Assembly: GCA_004335835.1 (NCBI GenBank)
Contig: RWJK01000156.1
Span: 1 to 64,000 of the forward strand
Direction of reading: 5' to 3'
DNA: 64,000 bases
DNA from: Scenedesmus sp. ARA3
Taxonomy: Eukaryota; Chlorophyta; Chlorophyceae; Sphaeropleales; Scenedesmaceae
Position numbers and translations under genes: made by a program. The first letter of the stretch is position 1. The number at the start of each line of letters is the position of its first letter. This document shows positions 42,710-55,283 of the stretch, piece after piece. The notes under the pieces were generated by a model. That model did not search any database. It saw only the letters and a list, made by a program, of their open reading frames with translations, and was not told the DNA's origin.

Positions 42710-44527
42710 GCTGGATGACGAGGATGCGGTTGATTCCAGCTTGAAGCAGATGAAGAAAGTTGATGTTGCAGTCGTTAGCAATGACAGGCGCGGGTGTCGT
42801 GCAAAGGTTTGTGCCGTCAGCACCAGGCGCCTCTCGTCATTGATGCAGTGCCGCCAGTGGTTGATGGTGAGGCTGCCGGATTGCTGGGGAGCTGTCGTTC
42901 ACAGAGGCAGTGAGTGTGCTGCTGGCATGGCACGCAATGCATGCGTCTCGCAAGGGGGCATAGCCTGATTTATTGTTAGTGGTCGGACTGTGAGCGATAT
43001 CACAGCTGCAGGTGCTGGTTAACTTGGCAACCATGGTGGATGCTGAAAGCTGGCTGGTCCTCTGCGTCGTATGTGATATAGACCAGCTGTAGTTGGTCTG
43101 AGTCAGCAGCAAGCCATTCCCAAGTTGACCCGCAGTGTGGCAAACACTGGATCTACTGGTGCTTTGCACTGCGCTGTGCCGTAAGCAGCATTGAGTGTGG
43201 GCGTGATCCCTGGGATCCCTGTTGGTGATTGCAGCAGTGGTGTAACGAACGAATGATGATGTGCAGCCATCACTTGATGCAATCATGGCATGCCACAGTG
43301 GGAGGTGACCTCAAACTTCAATCAGAGGATCACCAAGCTTGATTGCGGTCAAGTTGTCAAACTGAGCTGAGACTCCTGCACTCAAGGCTGCAACGGCCCC
43401 AGGCCTGCATTCTAGTGCCATCATGATGTTACATCACCGGCAGACAGAGTCGCATGAATTATGCAGCGTGCAAGGTATACATGTTTGTACGTATAAGACA
43501 CAGCCTGAACACAGCCTACATCTTTGCCAAAGAGCCGGGCTGCCAGCGCGCTTGGACATTGCACACCTGCAGCTGCGCAACCATACAGCAGCAAGCAATT
43601 GCCGCTGTTGCGCGGCGCAGCCCCCATAGCACCAATCCATCATCAGAGTTAAAAGCTTTTAAAAAGGGTGAAGCTGCCGCAGCTGCGGCAGCATGCAATG
43701 GCCCCCTATGTGCACGCTTGTCACAGCTGCATATGCGGCTTCCACATGCATGTGGAAGGTCACACGCTGCATGGGTGGACACAAGCAGGAGGTGCCTACT
43801 AGGTCTAGCACGCACGTGACAGCTGAGATGTAGCCGCGTGCTGTGATGCCATATGCAGATGATTGCACAATCAGGAAGTCCAATGTTGAGCATGCCTCAG
43901 CGCCAAGTGCTTGAGCGTGTTACTGCAGTTCTTGCACGGCAATTGCAACATCAACTCATGCCAACTGACCCAACATGTTGTACGTACACTTCACTTTGAG
44001 GCAGCTGATGCCTGGTGACTACGCATGCAGCGCAACTTGCTATGATGCAGCAAGAGCCAGCACAAGAGCAATCACAACACCGGCATCGATGCCAGTCCTC
44101 CCAGCAACTCACACCCGCAAGGTCAATATAACAACCAGCCAGCACAGCATACATAACTTTGCCAAGCAGCTGCTGCGGGGAACGTTGACGGCGCTGCTGC
44201 TGCTTCACCTAAATACATGCGGGTGTGGACCGAATAGTTCTTTCGAGCAAACCGCACTGTCACGCTGCACTTCAGGCGGCCAAGCAGCTCAGGCAGCGCT
44301 GATGGTACAGCGGTGCACAAGAGCACAGCATACAGGCCACGCCAACTGTCCCGCTAGAACACGCAAGACAGTCAACACCCTACTGAACACCAACAACACA
44401 ATGCCCCGTCGCTGCAAGGAACGGCTGGGAAAGTGCAGCAGCACTGCTGAGAGCAGCAGCAGCTGCCGTAAAAGCAGCTGCAGCGCTCACACAAGCACCA
44501 ACCAAGTCGCAGCAGCCAGATCAAGCA
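42710..44527. other. Convergent intergenic region
   Basis: PDI and Alfin-like 3' UTRs. Contains a cluster of perfect palindromes at 43651-43758. No gene is supported. The open frame at 43975-44772 on the plus strand lies mostly antisense to the last exon and intron of the Alfin-like gene and looks spurious. Confidence 0.5.
43651..43758. repeat. Cluster of three perfect palindromes
   Basis: AAAAGCTTTT at 43651-43660, a 20-base palindrome centred on CAGCTG at 43673-43692, and a 20-base palindrome centred on ATGCAT at 43739-43758. They lie within 108 bases in intergenic sequence. Confidence 0.85.
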
Positions 44528-47241
44528 TCAGCGGCCGCCGCACTTCCCGCAATGCCATATTGGGGTCTTTTCAGCCTTGGCCTCCGTCATCTGCACAGAA
44601 ACAAACCAAGAACAGCAGCAACCGCAGCAGCAGCAGCAGCAGCAACAGCAGCAATCAAGGGTCAACCTGTGCTGCAAACCTTCACACGGGTGTGGCACAT
44701 GTGAAATGCAGCGGGCATCCAGCAAGCTGTCCTGAGCTTGACACCGGCAGCACTGCAGTGCAGCTGCAATGAAACCTGATGTGCAGTTTCTTGTGTGGTT
44801 GCAACCCCCCAGGCAATGCTACCTTCCTCTGCTATCAGCTGACCACTGTGTCTAAACTTGCAGAAACATCCAGAAGGACACCAATGCCGCACAACAGCGC
44901 CAAGTGGGACACCAAAAGGCATTGCCGGAGGCAGGTGACAAACATGCGCAGCCCAGCATGTATCAACGGTATCAACTCGTCGACAGGTGCCCCTTGCAGC
45001 TGCTACTTGCAGCTGTGTGTTGCCTCACCTTGGCGCAGCGCCCACACCACCACACCTTGCACCTGTCGCATTCTATCCAGAACACATCCGTCCTGCAGGG
45101 CAGCACGCATGGCGCAGCACAAGTAGCAGCAAGGAGTCAGGTTTTTGCTTCGTAGTCAGAAATTTGGGATGAAACTTGTTTACAGCCGCAAAGCAGTAAT
45201 GATGACAGTCGCTGCGGTGCAAGCATACACTACTGCCATGGCTGCATTCCAGAACGGTGACGTAGCCGCCGACTATGACTGCACCACACACAGATATATG
45301 TACGCATATCGCCAGAGGCTGCACCACACCACACAGCCCTGTGTCGCACTGGCCAGCTGGCAGCACACCTGTACAGGTCGCCGCAGCCAGGGCAGGGGTC
45401 GCCTTCCCCGTCCTGCCAGCCATCATCATCCGCTGCAGCTGCAGCCCCATCATCCTGCGTGATTGACAAAGCACACATTTGATTCAATTGGCTACTATGC
45501 TTGGTTATGTGCAGCGCTGCGGCTGTGCTGTTGCCGACGCTACCTCCACGCAGCAGCTGCTGCAAGGTGCATGCAGGCAACAGCTGCACAGTAGACGTAG
45601 CAGCGCGCACACGGACAACCAGCTGCACAAGATGTTGCGCAATGTGCGTGCTGTCCATCTGCTGCTGATTCTATGAGTGCAGCAACTGATTCCTCCTGGT
45701 CTTTGCACAGGTGAAGTGCAGCACAGTGTCTCTGCCAGCAGGCTTCACACTGCTTGCTTCCAATCCATTCAGCAGCCGCAAAGCATATGCCTGCTACCCA
45801 TCTTCGCCCAGACGGCACCGCGCCGCTCACCACGCGTGTCCGCTGCTGCGGCCTGCCGCCTGCTGCGTCTGTGCCGCGCTTGCGTGGCTGCGGCACTGCT
45901 GCTGCTGCTACAGCTGCTGCCGCCGCCTTCTTGGCCTTGCCTGCCTGGCCTGACACCACCTCGTAGCATGTGGGCAGCCCATTGATGAGATTGAACAGCC
46001 TTTCCCTGCAAGCAGCAGCAGCAGCAGTAGCAGGTGCACAGCATGGGTGAAACACAACATTGAGGACCTACAGACAGTTCTAAATCCAATCATGCGTCGT
46101 GTTATATTAGCTCACACCTTGTACGTTGTCATGCATCAGGCAACCCCTCGTATAGCCTGCAGCACAGCACAAATTGCTGCAAGCATGCCTGGCTGCTGCT
46201 CACCGCTGCTCTTTGTCTAGCCGCGCCCCTTTGTAGAAAGCCAGTGCCAGCAGCCACGAGTCAGAGTGAACAGCCACCAGCGCAAGCCAGTCTTTCCGCT
46301 GCAGGGGGAAAGTAACAACACAGTCAGTACAGTATGGGTCATGTGCTGAGTGAGCCTCATGTGTGCCACGTCAGCGGCCTTATCAGCCACACCCGCAGCA
46401 GCAGCAGCAGCGCTGGCAATGCAGCCCGCCACCACATGCACGCTGTGTAACTCTGGGGCAGGGCTGCACAGCATAGGTAGCAGCAGGGCAGCAGCGCCAC
46501 CCTCTTTCAATGGCGTTGTTGCTATGGTGCTATGGCTGACATGGTAAGCTGACGATGGATAAGCAGTAGCACTTTGACTGTCACCTGCATGCCGTCGCGT
46601 GCAAAGTTGATGCCAAGCGCTGGCTCTGGAATCTCTGGAGGCACCTCCTCTGCTGGCAGGTCCACCTGCAAGGCAACATCAAGCCAGGTGGTGCTGTTGC
46701 TGTGGCCATGTGCTTTGCAGGCGCTGTGAATGAATTAATCGACCGCAGCATGTCAGTGGAGTTGTGCAGCACTATGGAGGCATGCAGGCTGTTGCAGCTG
46801 CTGCAGTTGCGCTGATGATGCAGCATAGCACCAGCCCGCTGCCGACGATAGGGAGCATAAGCAGTGCTTGGCCGTGCTGCTGCTGCTGCAATGTTCCTGC
46901 AAGTAAACTAGCTGGCGTGCAGCAAAGACCACCGTATGGCAGCATTGTCCTCTGCTGATAGCGCCCTTGCTGACACTTACCACCCAGCTGCCATCTGGCT
47001 CGCCATACAGACATAGGTTATGCTTCTCTGGGTCACACTCAGCGAAGAATGCGTCTACCTGCGAGGGCCCGCACTACGCAGGTTAGCTGCTCTGCTCAAA
47101 GGATGTCTGTTCTGCCATTACTGCTACTGGCAGCAGTGCCCCAGCTCGCACTGCACTCACATCTGTGGTCAGCGCGCGGAGTATGCCAGCTCTACGGCCT
47201 GCATACTCATCGTAAACGTGCTCTGGAGACCTGCCTATCAT
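44528..47241 (-). CDS. Alfin-like PHD-finger protein, 8 exons, 240 aa
   Basis: Alfin-like proteins are plant nuclear readers that bind H3K4me3 through a PHD finger and act with repressive complexes. Exons: 47241-47161, 47058-46981, 46665-46585, 46298-46204, 46005-45831, 45454-45369, 45092-45029, 44590-44528 (723 nt). The Alfin domain (about 8-135) is clear: [77 protein letters not shown] and [18 protein letters not shown] basic/Ala linker and an acidic stretch ([11 protein letters not shown]) follow. The C-terminal PHD has [25 protein letters not shown] and IWHCGKCGG. The usual zinc-ligand His in WYHGKC is Cys here (WWCGRC). The ATG at 47241 starts right before the domain, making the N-terminus about 5-10 residues shorter than typical. 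Confidence 0.93.
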
Positions 47242-48774
47242 GCTGCTGGCGAGATGTGAAGAGTCTGTTGAGGCTAGCTAGCAAGCGGTGTTACCACGGC
47301 AGCAGGGCAGGGCGCTTCGATTGCATATCACCACGCTCGGATCTTGCGATAGCATTGGCAGACGCGAGCATGCCGGGCGGGTTGAAGAAGCCATGTGAGG
47401 AGTCAGCATTTGGGGCTTAGGTCTGACAGTCAAACTGGCCAGTTGCCATGGCAACCCTGTCAGAAAGGATTGCTTGAACTGCAGTGATAGCTCAGCTGCT
47501 CAAATGCACATCTGCATTGATGCTGTGGTATGCCCAACCACCAGCAAGCCGCAACAAGGACATCGGACTTGAGAGTGCTCGACCTGCGTCAAACAAAGCA
47601 CCCAGGTGGCCAGCGCTGCGGCAGCGACCTGCTGTAGATCCAGCCATCGAACAGCGATGCAACCAATAGTTGCTGCTGTCACAATGCCTGAGCTCTGGCT
47701 GCTGGCACCCGCGCAAGCCGTATCATCTTGTGATCATGCGCAGCAGTCGACCCACGACCCGGCTTTGACATTGTCGGGCCTCCTGCGGCATCATGGCTGC
47801 TGCAACAGCACAGTCCAATGTGGAGGCGGCACCGCTGGCGACTGACCATGCTGTACCATGCCGGCATGTCATCCAGCAGCGGAGCACCACACGGGACCAC
47901 ACACCAGCTAGCGGCATTGGTTGGCAATGTGCTGAGCTGGCTGTGCATGCCAAGCAAGCTGGCGCATGCAAGGTGGCCGATTCCTACCGGAACTTCCTTC
48001 ATTGAATGCACTGCGAGTAGCTATGAAGTTTCCCTCACATGTGTTGACAGCTTACGCAGCAGCTGATTGCAGAGTGTTTTGCTTGCAGCTCGGCGCTGGC
48101 CGGCGCTGCGGTGACCCGGCACCAGTTGTGCTGAAATGTGTTGACTTGGCCTCGAGCAAAACCTGCGCGTTACACCCGTCCTAATTCATTCAATCAATTT
48201 CGGGGTGTGCACGGTGGCTAAAAGCCAACCAGACCAATTGTATCAGGTGCTCTCAAGATGAAGGGGCTGGCTCAGCCAGGCTGGTGCCCTGTTGTTGTCA
48301 TGCTGACACAGCAACAGGCAGCCACTGCCTGCTTACTCGAAGCTCGAAGCCTACAGGACGGTCACACTTTTAGTTGCCTCAGTTGGAACCTATTGTTGCA
48401 GCTGCTAATCCGAGGCTGCTCACAAGCAACGGCACACCAGCCACCAAGGTCAAACTTATCCTTGTCAGTGGTGACACATCTCGTCACCCCCGGACTGTCA
48501 ATGTCAGCTGCCGCCCCAAACCCAACCGCGCACGCCATTGCATAGTGCTTTTGGTTTGCCAGAGGTTGTGCCGATCGGTATGGGTTGCGGTGCAAGGTAG
48601 ACGAGCCGATTAGCACAACTCTCCTGCAGGCATCAGAAGTGTCCATTTCACAGCTGCTGTTCACAATCCGCATGATCCAACGGATGTTCTATATTTCAAG
48701 GTTCATGTTTCGTTCGTGATACTCAGCAATTCAGCCAAGCAAGCTGCCCGGTCAGGCCCGCCGCGTAAAACAAA
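47242..48774. promoter_or_regulatory. Divergent promoter region, Alfin-like / BTB
   Basis: About 1.5 kb separate the divergent starts. No gene, repeat or known motif was recognised. An extra 5' exon of either gene could lie here. Confidence 0.4.
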
Positions 48775-49274
48775 ATGCTGTTGCCACAGCTGCCCAGCTT
48801 TTGGTTGGACAGGCACCATTGCGACACCTATATCGACATCTTAGCGCCATGTATCGAACGGCATGCCCTCCACAGCAGCAGCACTCACAAGCAGCCCAGC
48901 ATCACTGGCTACTGTGCCTGCGAGCAGGATTGCAGCGGACTTTGTGGCAATGTACCGGCCCCAGCAGACACAAACAACAGCAGGCACATACATGCAGAGT
49001 CGCAGCACGTCTTAGCCTCTCTGCCAGGCCATAGGGTGCTGCTGTCTGCAGCATCAACCTACTTTGCAGCCCTGCTCAGCCCAGCCTGGAATGAAGGCAG
49101 CAGCAGCAGCAGCTCATCCAGCAGCAACAGCAGCAGCGGGCAACGCATACCAATTGTGCTGTCAGATGCAGAGGATGTGCCAGCCATGGTGGCACTGCTC
49201 AAGTGTATCTACACCAGTGAGGTTAACTTGGAGCCGTCTGACCTGGCAGCAGTAACTGCCAACCCTACCACCAC

Positions 49275-49305
<31 letters not shown>

Positions 49306-50570
49306 CTCGGCCCCCAGCAGGCAGATGAGGATCCAGCAGCCGGCTGCAGCAGCAGCTGCTGCAGCTGCTTCAGCCTGCTGCCAGCGCAGCAGAGCAACCT
49401 GCAGCAGCTCTGCTGGCAGCAGCTGACTGTGCGCGTGCTGCGCCTGGCTGACCAGTTCTCAGTGCCAGGCGTGCTGCAGGCAGCTGGAAACAGGCTCAGC
49501 TGCCTCTTCAGCTACCAGCTGAGCTGGCGTGCTGTGCTGGCGCTGCTGTGGCTGCCGGCGGCTGTCATGCAGCAGCCGCTGCTGAAGGAGCTGCGCCAGA
49601 TGGCCATCAACAGGGTAACACAGGTGAGTGGGCGCAAAAAAAATTAAGATTTGCCTTTTGACCATAGACATGTAACGGTTGCATTGAATCAACAGGGCCA
49701 CACAGGTGGGCGGTGCAAGCCATCTGCTGCTGTCACGTGACGTGCTGCGCTGCACGTTTGTTAGCCGCTTCGGCTGCAGCATTTTTGTGGACCCCTTCGG
49801 CTGCAGCTCTGATCACGACATACTCGGCTGCCTCAATTGCCAACCATTGCGCTTGAACGGTTACACGCAAACGTCACTCTCTGGCAACACCACAAACTGT
49901 ACTAAAAGAGTCCATGAACAACTGCCATTATATTGCTGCTGCGCTTGCAGGACATGAAGCACCTGGACCCCTGCCTGGCCAGCCCCTTCGGCCGTGCCAT
50001 CTGCTGCTGCCAAGTGATGTGCTGCGCTGCATTTCTGTGAGCCCCTTAGGCTCCGTTTGAAACAAAACACAACACAAGTTGTCTATGAAACTGTTCATAT
50101 TGGATTGTGCTGCTGCGCTTGCAGGACATGAAGCACCTGGACCCCTGCCTAGCCAGCCCCTTTGGCCGCGCCATCCTGCAGCACCTGCCGCCAGATGCAC
50201 TAGCCACACTGCTCGGTAGTGATGCCCTGGCGCTGCTGTCTGAAAACACAACCCTGGCAGCAATTGATGTGTGGCTGGCTGGGCCAGTTGCCAGCAGCCT
50301 CGCTGGATCTGGATTGGAATCCGGCACAGCTGCTGCTGCTGATGATGCTGGTGCGGCTGATATTGAGGCAGATGCACCAGATGGTGGTGAAGGCAGCAGC
50401 AGCAGGCTTGCGGCAGCGCTGCAGCTGCTGGTGCGTCAGGTGCGGCTGCCGCTGTGCTCAGGCGCGTTCCTGGCTGCTGCTGTGTCGCAGCGGCCGTGGC
50501 TGTGCCTGGGCCTGCAGGGCTGCCATGAGCTGCCCCTGATGCAGCAGTACTACAGGTAAGAGCGGAGTGG

Positions 50571-50623
<53 letters not shown>

Positions 50624-51246
50624 GAAGTTGAAGCCTGTGTGTGTGCAGATGCATGAGTTTATCCCAGATAGTCCGGGAGCTATGCAAGCAAGACTGAGGT
50701 TTGCATGAAGGAGTGAAGTTGGCTTGTAGAGCCATCCATGCAGCATCGCTGCTGACAGCAAGTAGCTGCCATGTGTCGTCAGCCGACAGTCTGCTCTTCC
50801 TGTACACCGTCACACGCTCAACCCACCATCTGAACATCTGCTGTGCTGCTGCTGCTGCTGCTGCTTTGAAACTGCGCAGCTCCGACTCGCATGGCCGCTA
50901 CGAGCTTGCAATGCAGCTGCTGCGATCCGGCCGCGGCTGCCCCTGGTCAGTCATGCTGCGCAGGGGCCTGCCTGCCACCTTCAGCAAGGCCTCCAGCACC
51001 ATCTACAGCGCAGAGCATGAGGCCGGCAGCAGCAGCAGCAACATCAGCACAGACCCTGCTGGCTCCAGCAAGCCCGGCTCCAGCAAAGGCAGTGGCAGTG
51101 GGAGTGTTACAAATGGCGTCAGTGACGATGGGTTTGGAACGTATACTGGGCTGTCACGCATGCGGAGTCTGCTGGAGTGCGGGCCAGCAGGCGGCAGCAG
51201 CAGCAGCAGCAGTGCAGAAGACCTGCAGACTATGCAGCAGCAAGGC

Positions 51247-51289
<43 letters not shown>

Positions 51290-51398
51290 GAGGCATACTG
51301 CTAGAGCAGAAGGTGCTTGGTGGCTACGTGTGGAAGCTGTCTCTGGTGGCAGTGCCCTGGCAGGACTCATGCAAGGCCAGCAGCAGCAGCAGTGCACT

Positions 51399-51434
<36 letters not shown>

Positions 51435-52365
51435 TGCAGCAGCGCCATCTGGCAACCTGGCAGCAGGGGCTGCAGCACAGGTGGGACGTGACAGGCGGCT
51501 GTGCCTGTCTGTGGTGTGCCGCCCGGCATGGGCCAATGTGCTGGATGAGCACAATCCAGAGTATGACCCGGCAGCTGTCAGCCATGACTGTGCAGCAGCA
51601 GCAGCTGCCGCAATGAAGCTGAACGAGAGCTGTGCAGGGGCATTGTGCAGTGCAGGTGCTGCTGCTGCTGCTGGTGCTGCTGGGCAACAGCAGCGGGCGG
51701 AGAGGTGTGTAACTTGTGATGCGCTGTGGACGATAGCAGGTGCTAAGACAGCTGAGGCAGTTGCAAGGCACACGCCGCTGACGCAGCAGCTGCTGCCAGC
51801 AGCACAGGCAGGGCCGCCCTGCTGCTCCTGCAGCAGCAGCACAGCAGCAGCATGTGGCTTAGCAACCACTGACCCAATGCAGGTGTGTGAGGATGCAGCA
51901 GGAGAGGCTGCAGCAAAAGCAGCCGATCTTGCCACACCTGGCAGCAGCAGCAGCTGGGCTGAAGCAGGTGCAGTGGCATCTGACAGCTGCAGTGCAGTGC
52001 AGGTGCCTGGCTTCTGCTGCAGCCAGCAGAACAGCAGCAGCAGCAGCAGCAGCAGCAGGGTGGTGCACCTTGATGTGGTGGTTGGTATCCAGTTGGTTGC
52101 AGCAGCGAGCCAGCTGCAGCTGCAGCAGCAGGTGGGGCCTGGCAGCAGCAGCAGCAGCAGCAGCCAGAGCCCTGCTGTCAGCCATGTGCCGTGCCTGCTG
52201 CTGTGGGATGCTGCTGCTGGTGCGGCTCGTGCATTGGTACCTATTGATGTGGCGGCGATTGGCAGCGGCAGCAACGTCCTCGGCTGGTGTAGGCCGCAAC
52301 ACGGGTCTGACCGTGCAGCTGCTGATGCTGCAGATGCAGCAGCAGCGCAGGCAGGCAGAGGTGCG

Positions 52366-52401
<36 letters not shown>

Positions 52402-52503
52402 GAGGTTGGAGTGTTGAGGGGTTGGCAGCCTGAGCTGTGGAGCGCACTGGCTCCAAATGGGGCACTGTATTGGCACGCCAGCTTGCGCCCGCTCATGGAC
52501 TGA
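48775..52503 (+). CDS. BTB/POZ-BACK domain protein, 3 exons, 967 aa
   Basis: BTB/BACK proteins are commonly substrate adaptors of cullin-3 ubiquitin ligases. Exons: 48775-49623, 50125-50555, 50880-52503 (2904 nt). The BTB fold is visible at about 85-160: GHRVLLSAASTYFAALLSPAW, IPIVLSDAEDVPAMVALLKCIYTSEV. BACK-type helices follow: VLRLADQFSVPGVLQAAGNRL, LSWRAVLALLWLP, then DPCLASPFGRAILQHLPPDALATLL and LSENTTLAAIDVWL in exon 2. The rest, about 540 residues in one exon, is not recognised. It is broken by many Ser, Ala and Gln runs from AGC/GCA/CAG repeats, with conserved-looking patches such as YELAMQLLRSGRGCPWSVML and YVWKLSLVAVPWQD. The protein is far longer than most plant BTB proteins. The start ATG is the first in the frame; residues 1-80 have no known domain. 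Confidence 0.85.
49937..50042 (+). repeat. Acceptor-side copy of BTB exon 2 start
   Basis: Starts at 49951 after GCTGCGCTTGCAG and encodes DMKHLDPCLASPFGRAI, then diverges. The real exon starts at 50125. The 174-base spacing is in frame, but the copy meets a TGA. Confidence 0.93.
50573..50622 (+). repeat. AGC triplet tract in BTB intron 2
   Basis: About 16 uninterrupted AGC/CAG units start about 18 bases after the exon 2 donor. This is the CAG orientation, unlike the CTG tracts found at acceptors. Confidence 0.9.
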
Positions 52504-54200
52504 GTGATATGACTTGTTTTTGATCGACCATTTGACTTTGCGTCACTTTGACTCGACAGTGATCAGCGGGAGAGGCTGCAGTGAGGCGCCCGGGGATGTG
52601 TCTTCGTGATGAGGTGTGTCACAGCGCTTGTGTCAGTCGTGTGCGTTGTGTATATTGCAGATGGTGCCTGACTTCTGTAAAGCAGAGTGCAGTGCTTGTT
52701 GATGTACTGCAAGCAGACTGTTTGTGTCATTGTGCTTGATAGGCTGCTGTGCTTGCGGTTCCGAGGCAGATAGGCACAACTGAGACACCTTCAGTATTGT
52801 GAGTATACAGTTACTTACTGAAAAATATAAAGACAGGCAGATATCCTGCCACCCGCTTTGTTACAACATTGTCACACTGCCAGGCACTGTCAGCGGGATT
52901 TTTGCTTTGGGCTGTGTGCTGGGAGAGAGCAGCGGTGTGCGGTCTGAACCTGTTCTGTTACCAGCTGCTTGATGGGAGCGGTTTTCTAAACCATTATACT
53001 GTGGTTTATGGCTGACAGGAATGGCCTCTGATGTATGAAAGGCATTCAGTGTATCAACATGTGTGCTGCAGCCAGCTGCACAACTTGGCATCTACTATCA
53101 GTGACCAAGAGTGACACATATGGTTATACATGATGACATACATTGGTTATAACCTGTATGGTCCTGTTCTGAGTTGCTGTGCTTTTTGATATTTTGTGCT
53201 TGGTAGGTTGGGCACCACTTTTGTCCTAGCAACGGTCTTGGAGTTGCTGTGGAAAGTGTATAACTTTGAAGCAGTATTATCTGGACATAATTTCAGAGGC
53301 TGTTGCTGCAAATGGCAGCTGCTATTTCATTGTGCTTACCAGTTATGACCCGCAGTTGGTGTGACTGTGACTGTGCAGTCTCCATGCTGGCCATTTATTT
53401 CTCTTTGGAGGACTCCACTTCTTTGAACAGCCAGTTGCGTATGGTGTCTGTTGCTCTCCTGGCGATAGCCAGTGTGGGAGCCCAGCTGTCTTGAAAGTCA
53501 CTTGTTTGAAACTCCAGCTGACAAACTGTGCATGGCTCAAAAATGTGCAACTTGAGTTAGAGAGGCCTTACAAGGTCTTAAATTGCCTGTATGTTGTGGC
53601 TCGTGTCATTGAGTGGGTCTTTGCTTGCAGATGGCATGCGCAGGTTGCCCTTCACACAAGTTGGTGTGCCACGTGATGTGCACAAGCTTCACTGCAGCTG
53701 ACATTCTGCAGACTCTGCCAGCCAGCATGGCAAGCAACTTACTGCACCTATGCATCTTGTCTCTGACGCCGTGATTGATTGTAACAATTTGGTTTTCATG
53801 GTATTCTAGAGTATTGCAGGGTGCAGAGGCCACCATACTCATTATGCTGCATTATACTTGAAATGATTGATCTGCTTGCACGTTGTACCAATTCTAAATA
53901 CGCAGGTCATCATACAGGCCTGTAGGTCTCAGTCAACAGCTAGGAGGAGTGCATTTTGTGGTGACGTCTGCAGCCATTGCGGTCATCTCCCCTTCATGCA
54001 CCAAAGATGGAACATTGCACGTGCTCAACTAATTCTTGTCTGGTCTACCTGTCGTGTCGCGCCGGACAAAAGAGGAGACCAAGCGTCACTGCGTTTGAAT
54101 TGGACAGTGACACGGCACGACGCAGGAACGCCTCCCTGGGCCCCTTTTGGTAATGAAGCCTTTGATCGGTTTTGCGTAGAACGTCATTTATCTCAACACG
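52504..54200. other. Intergenic between BTB and Rtt106-like genes
   Basis: The BTB 3' UTR with a TGTAA candidate at 52676-52680, then about 1.5 kb that is more AT-rich than the rest of the window and free of triplet repeats. No gene was recognised. Confidence 0.5.
52676..52680 (+). terminator. TGTAA polyadenylation signal candidate, BTB gene
   Basis: TGTAA about 175 bases after the stop codon, the usual green-algal poly(A) signal. Confidence 0.45.
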
Positions 54201-55000
54201 ATGGCTGAGAACCTGACACAATACAAGGCGTACCCGCCACTGCTTGCCCTGCTGCAGCAGCATGGCTTGCCAAAGGATGCCATCAGCCACGTGTCAGACG
54301 GGATAGCTCAAATCGTGGCAGAGGCGGTGCTGAATCAACAAGGGGGCCAGGCAGCAGCTGGTGCGAACAGGGATTTGCCCATATGCTGCCATGCTGTGCT
54401 GTCTGCAGGCTCTGCAAGCACGCACATGTTTCAACCCAGCAAGCAGCAGCATGTTCAGGAGAAATTATAGACACAGTGACAAGCGTAATGCTTCAAACAT
54501 GCCTGGTGCACTGCAGGGCGCATCAAGGCGCAGCAGCAGCAACAGCAACAGCAAGCAGCAGCAGTGCCAGCAGCAGCACCTGTGCGGGACCTGCAGTCTG
54601 CAGATGCCGTTCTGCAAGGCGTCAGCCTCATCATTCCAAGGTGGGTGGCAGCTGCTGCATTGTAGCAAACGCTGAGCTGTGCAACGCATATAGTGCACGT
54701 CAGGGATCATCATCCAGCAATGAATGCCAGACCAGCTACAATGAGGCAATGCGTGCAAGCGCCGTATTATCCACTGCCTCTGCTTGCTTGGTTCGTGCAA
54801 GTGCTACTGTACATAAGTGCAAGCAGCAGGGCCCTAGCCACAGCAAGCAATTCAAGCAGACTGCAATTTTCTGTCAACAGCAGTGTGCGCATGGTGAGCA
54901 TAGCCATGCATAACAGGCTGGCGCTGTGTCAGCTCTACAAGTCCCTTGGCTCTCCAGTGTTGAGGGCCACAACAACACAGCATATATGCTGGTGCTGCTG

Positions 55001-55039
<39 letters not shown>

Positions 55040-55239
55040 GGCGCCGCATGGCACCTGCTGCTGCTGCTGCTGCTGCGCAGGGGCAAGTTTGACATGGCCT
55101 TCTACGCAGACTGCCTGCAGGTCACCAGCAAGCAGACCTCAACGCTCATACCCTACAGCAGCATACAGCACGTGCTGGTGAGCAGCAGCTTGTGCATTGA
55201 GTGCGGAAGCAGCAGCAGCAGCAGCAGCGACGGCAGCAG

Positions 55240-55283
<44 letters not shown>

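Noticed and set aside
43975..44772. A 265-residue plus-strand frame
   Set aside because: It overlaps the last exon and intron of the Alfin-like gene in antisense, is dominated by Ser/Thr/Ala low complexity, and has no recognisable motif.
51324..52496. A 390-residue open frame antisense to the BTB gene
   Set aside because: It is a shadow of AGC/GCA triplet runs read on the opposite strand as Leu/Cys/Ala and has no domain.
54860..54893. A possible 34-base mini-exon in the Rtt106-like gene
   Set aside because: It has AG and GT borders, but including it breaks the phase of the next exon (GKFDMAFY). Joining 54640 directly to 55081 keeps the frame.
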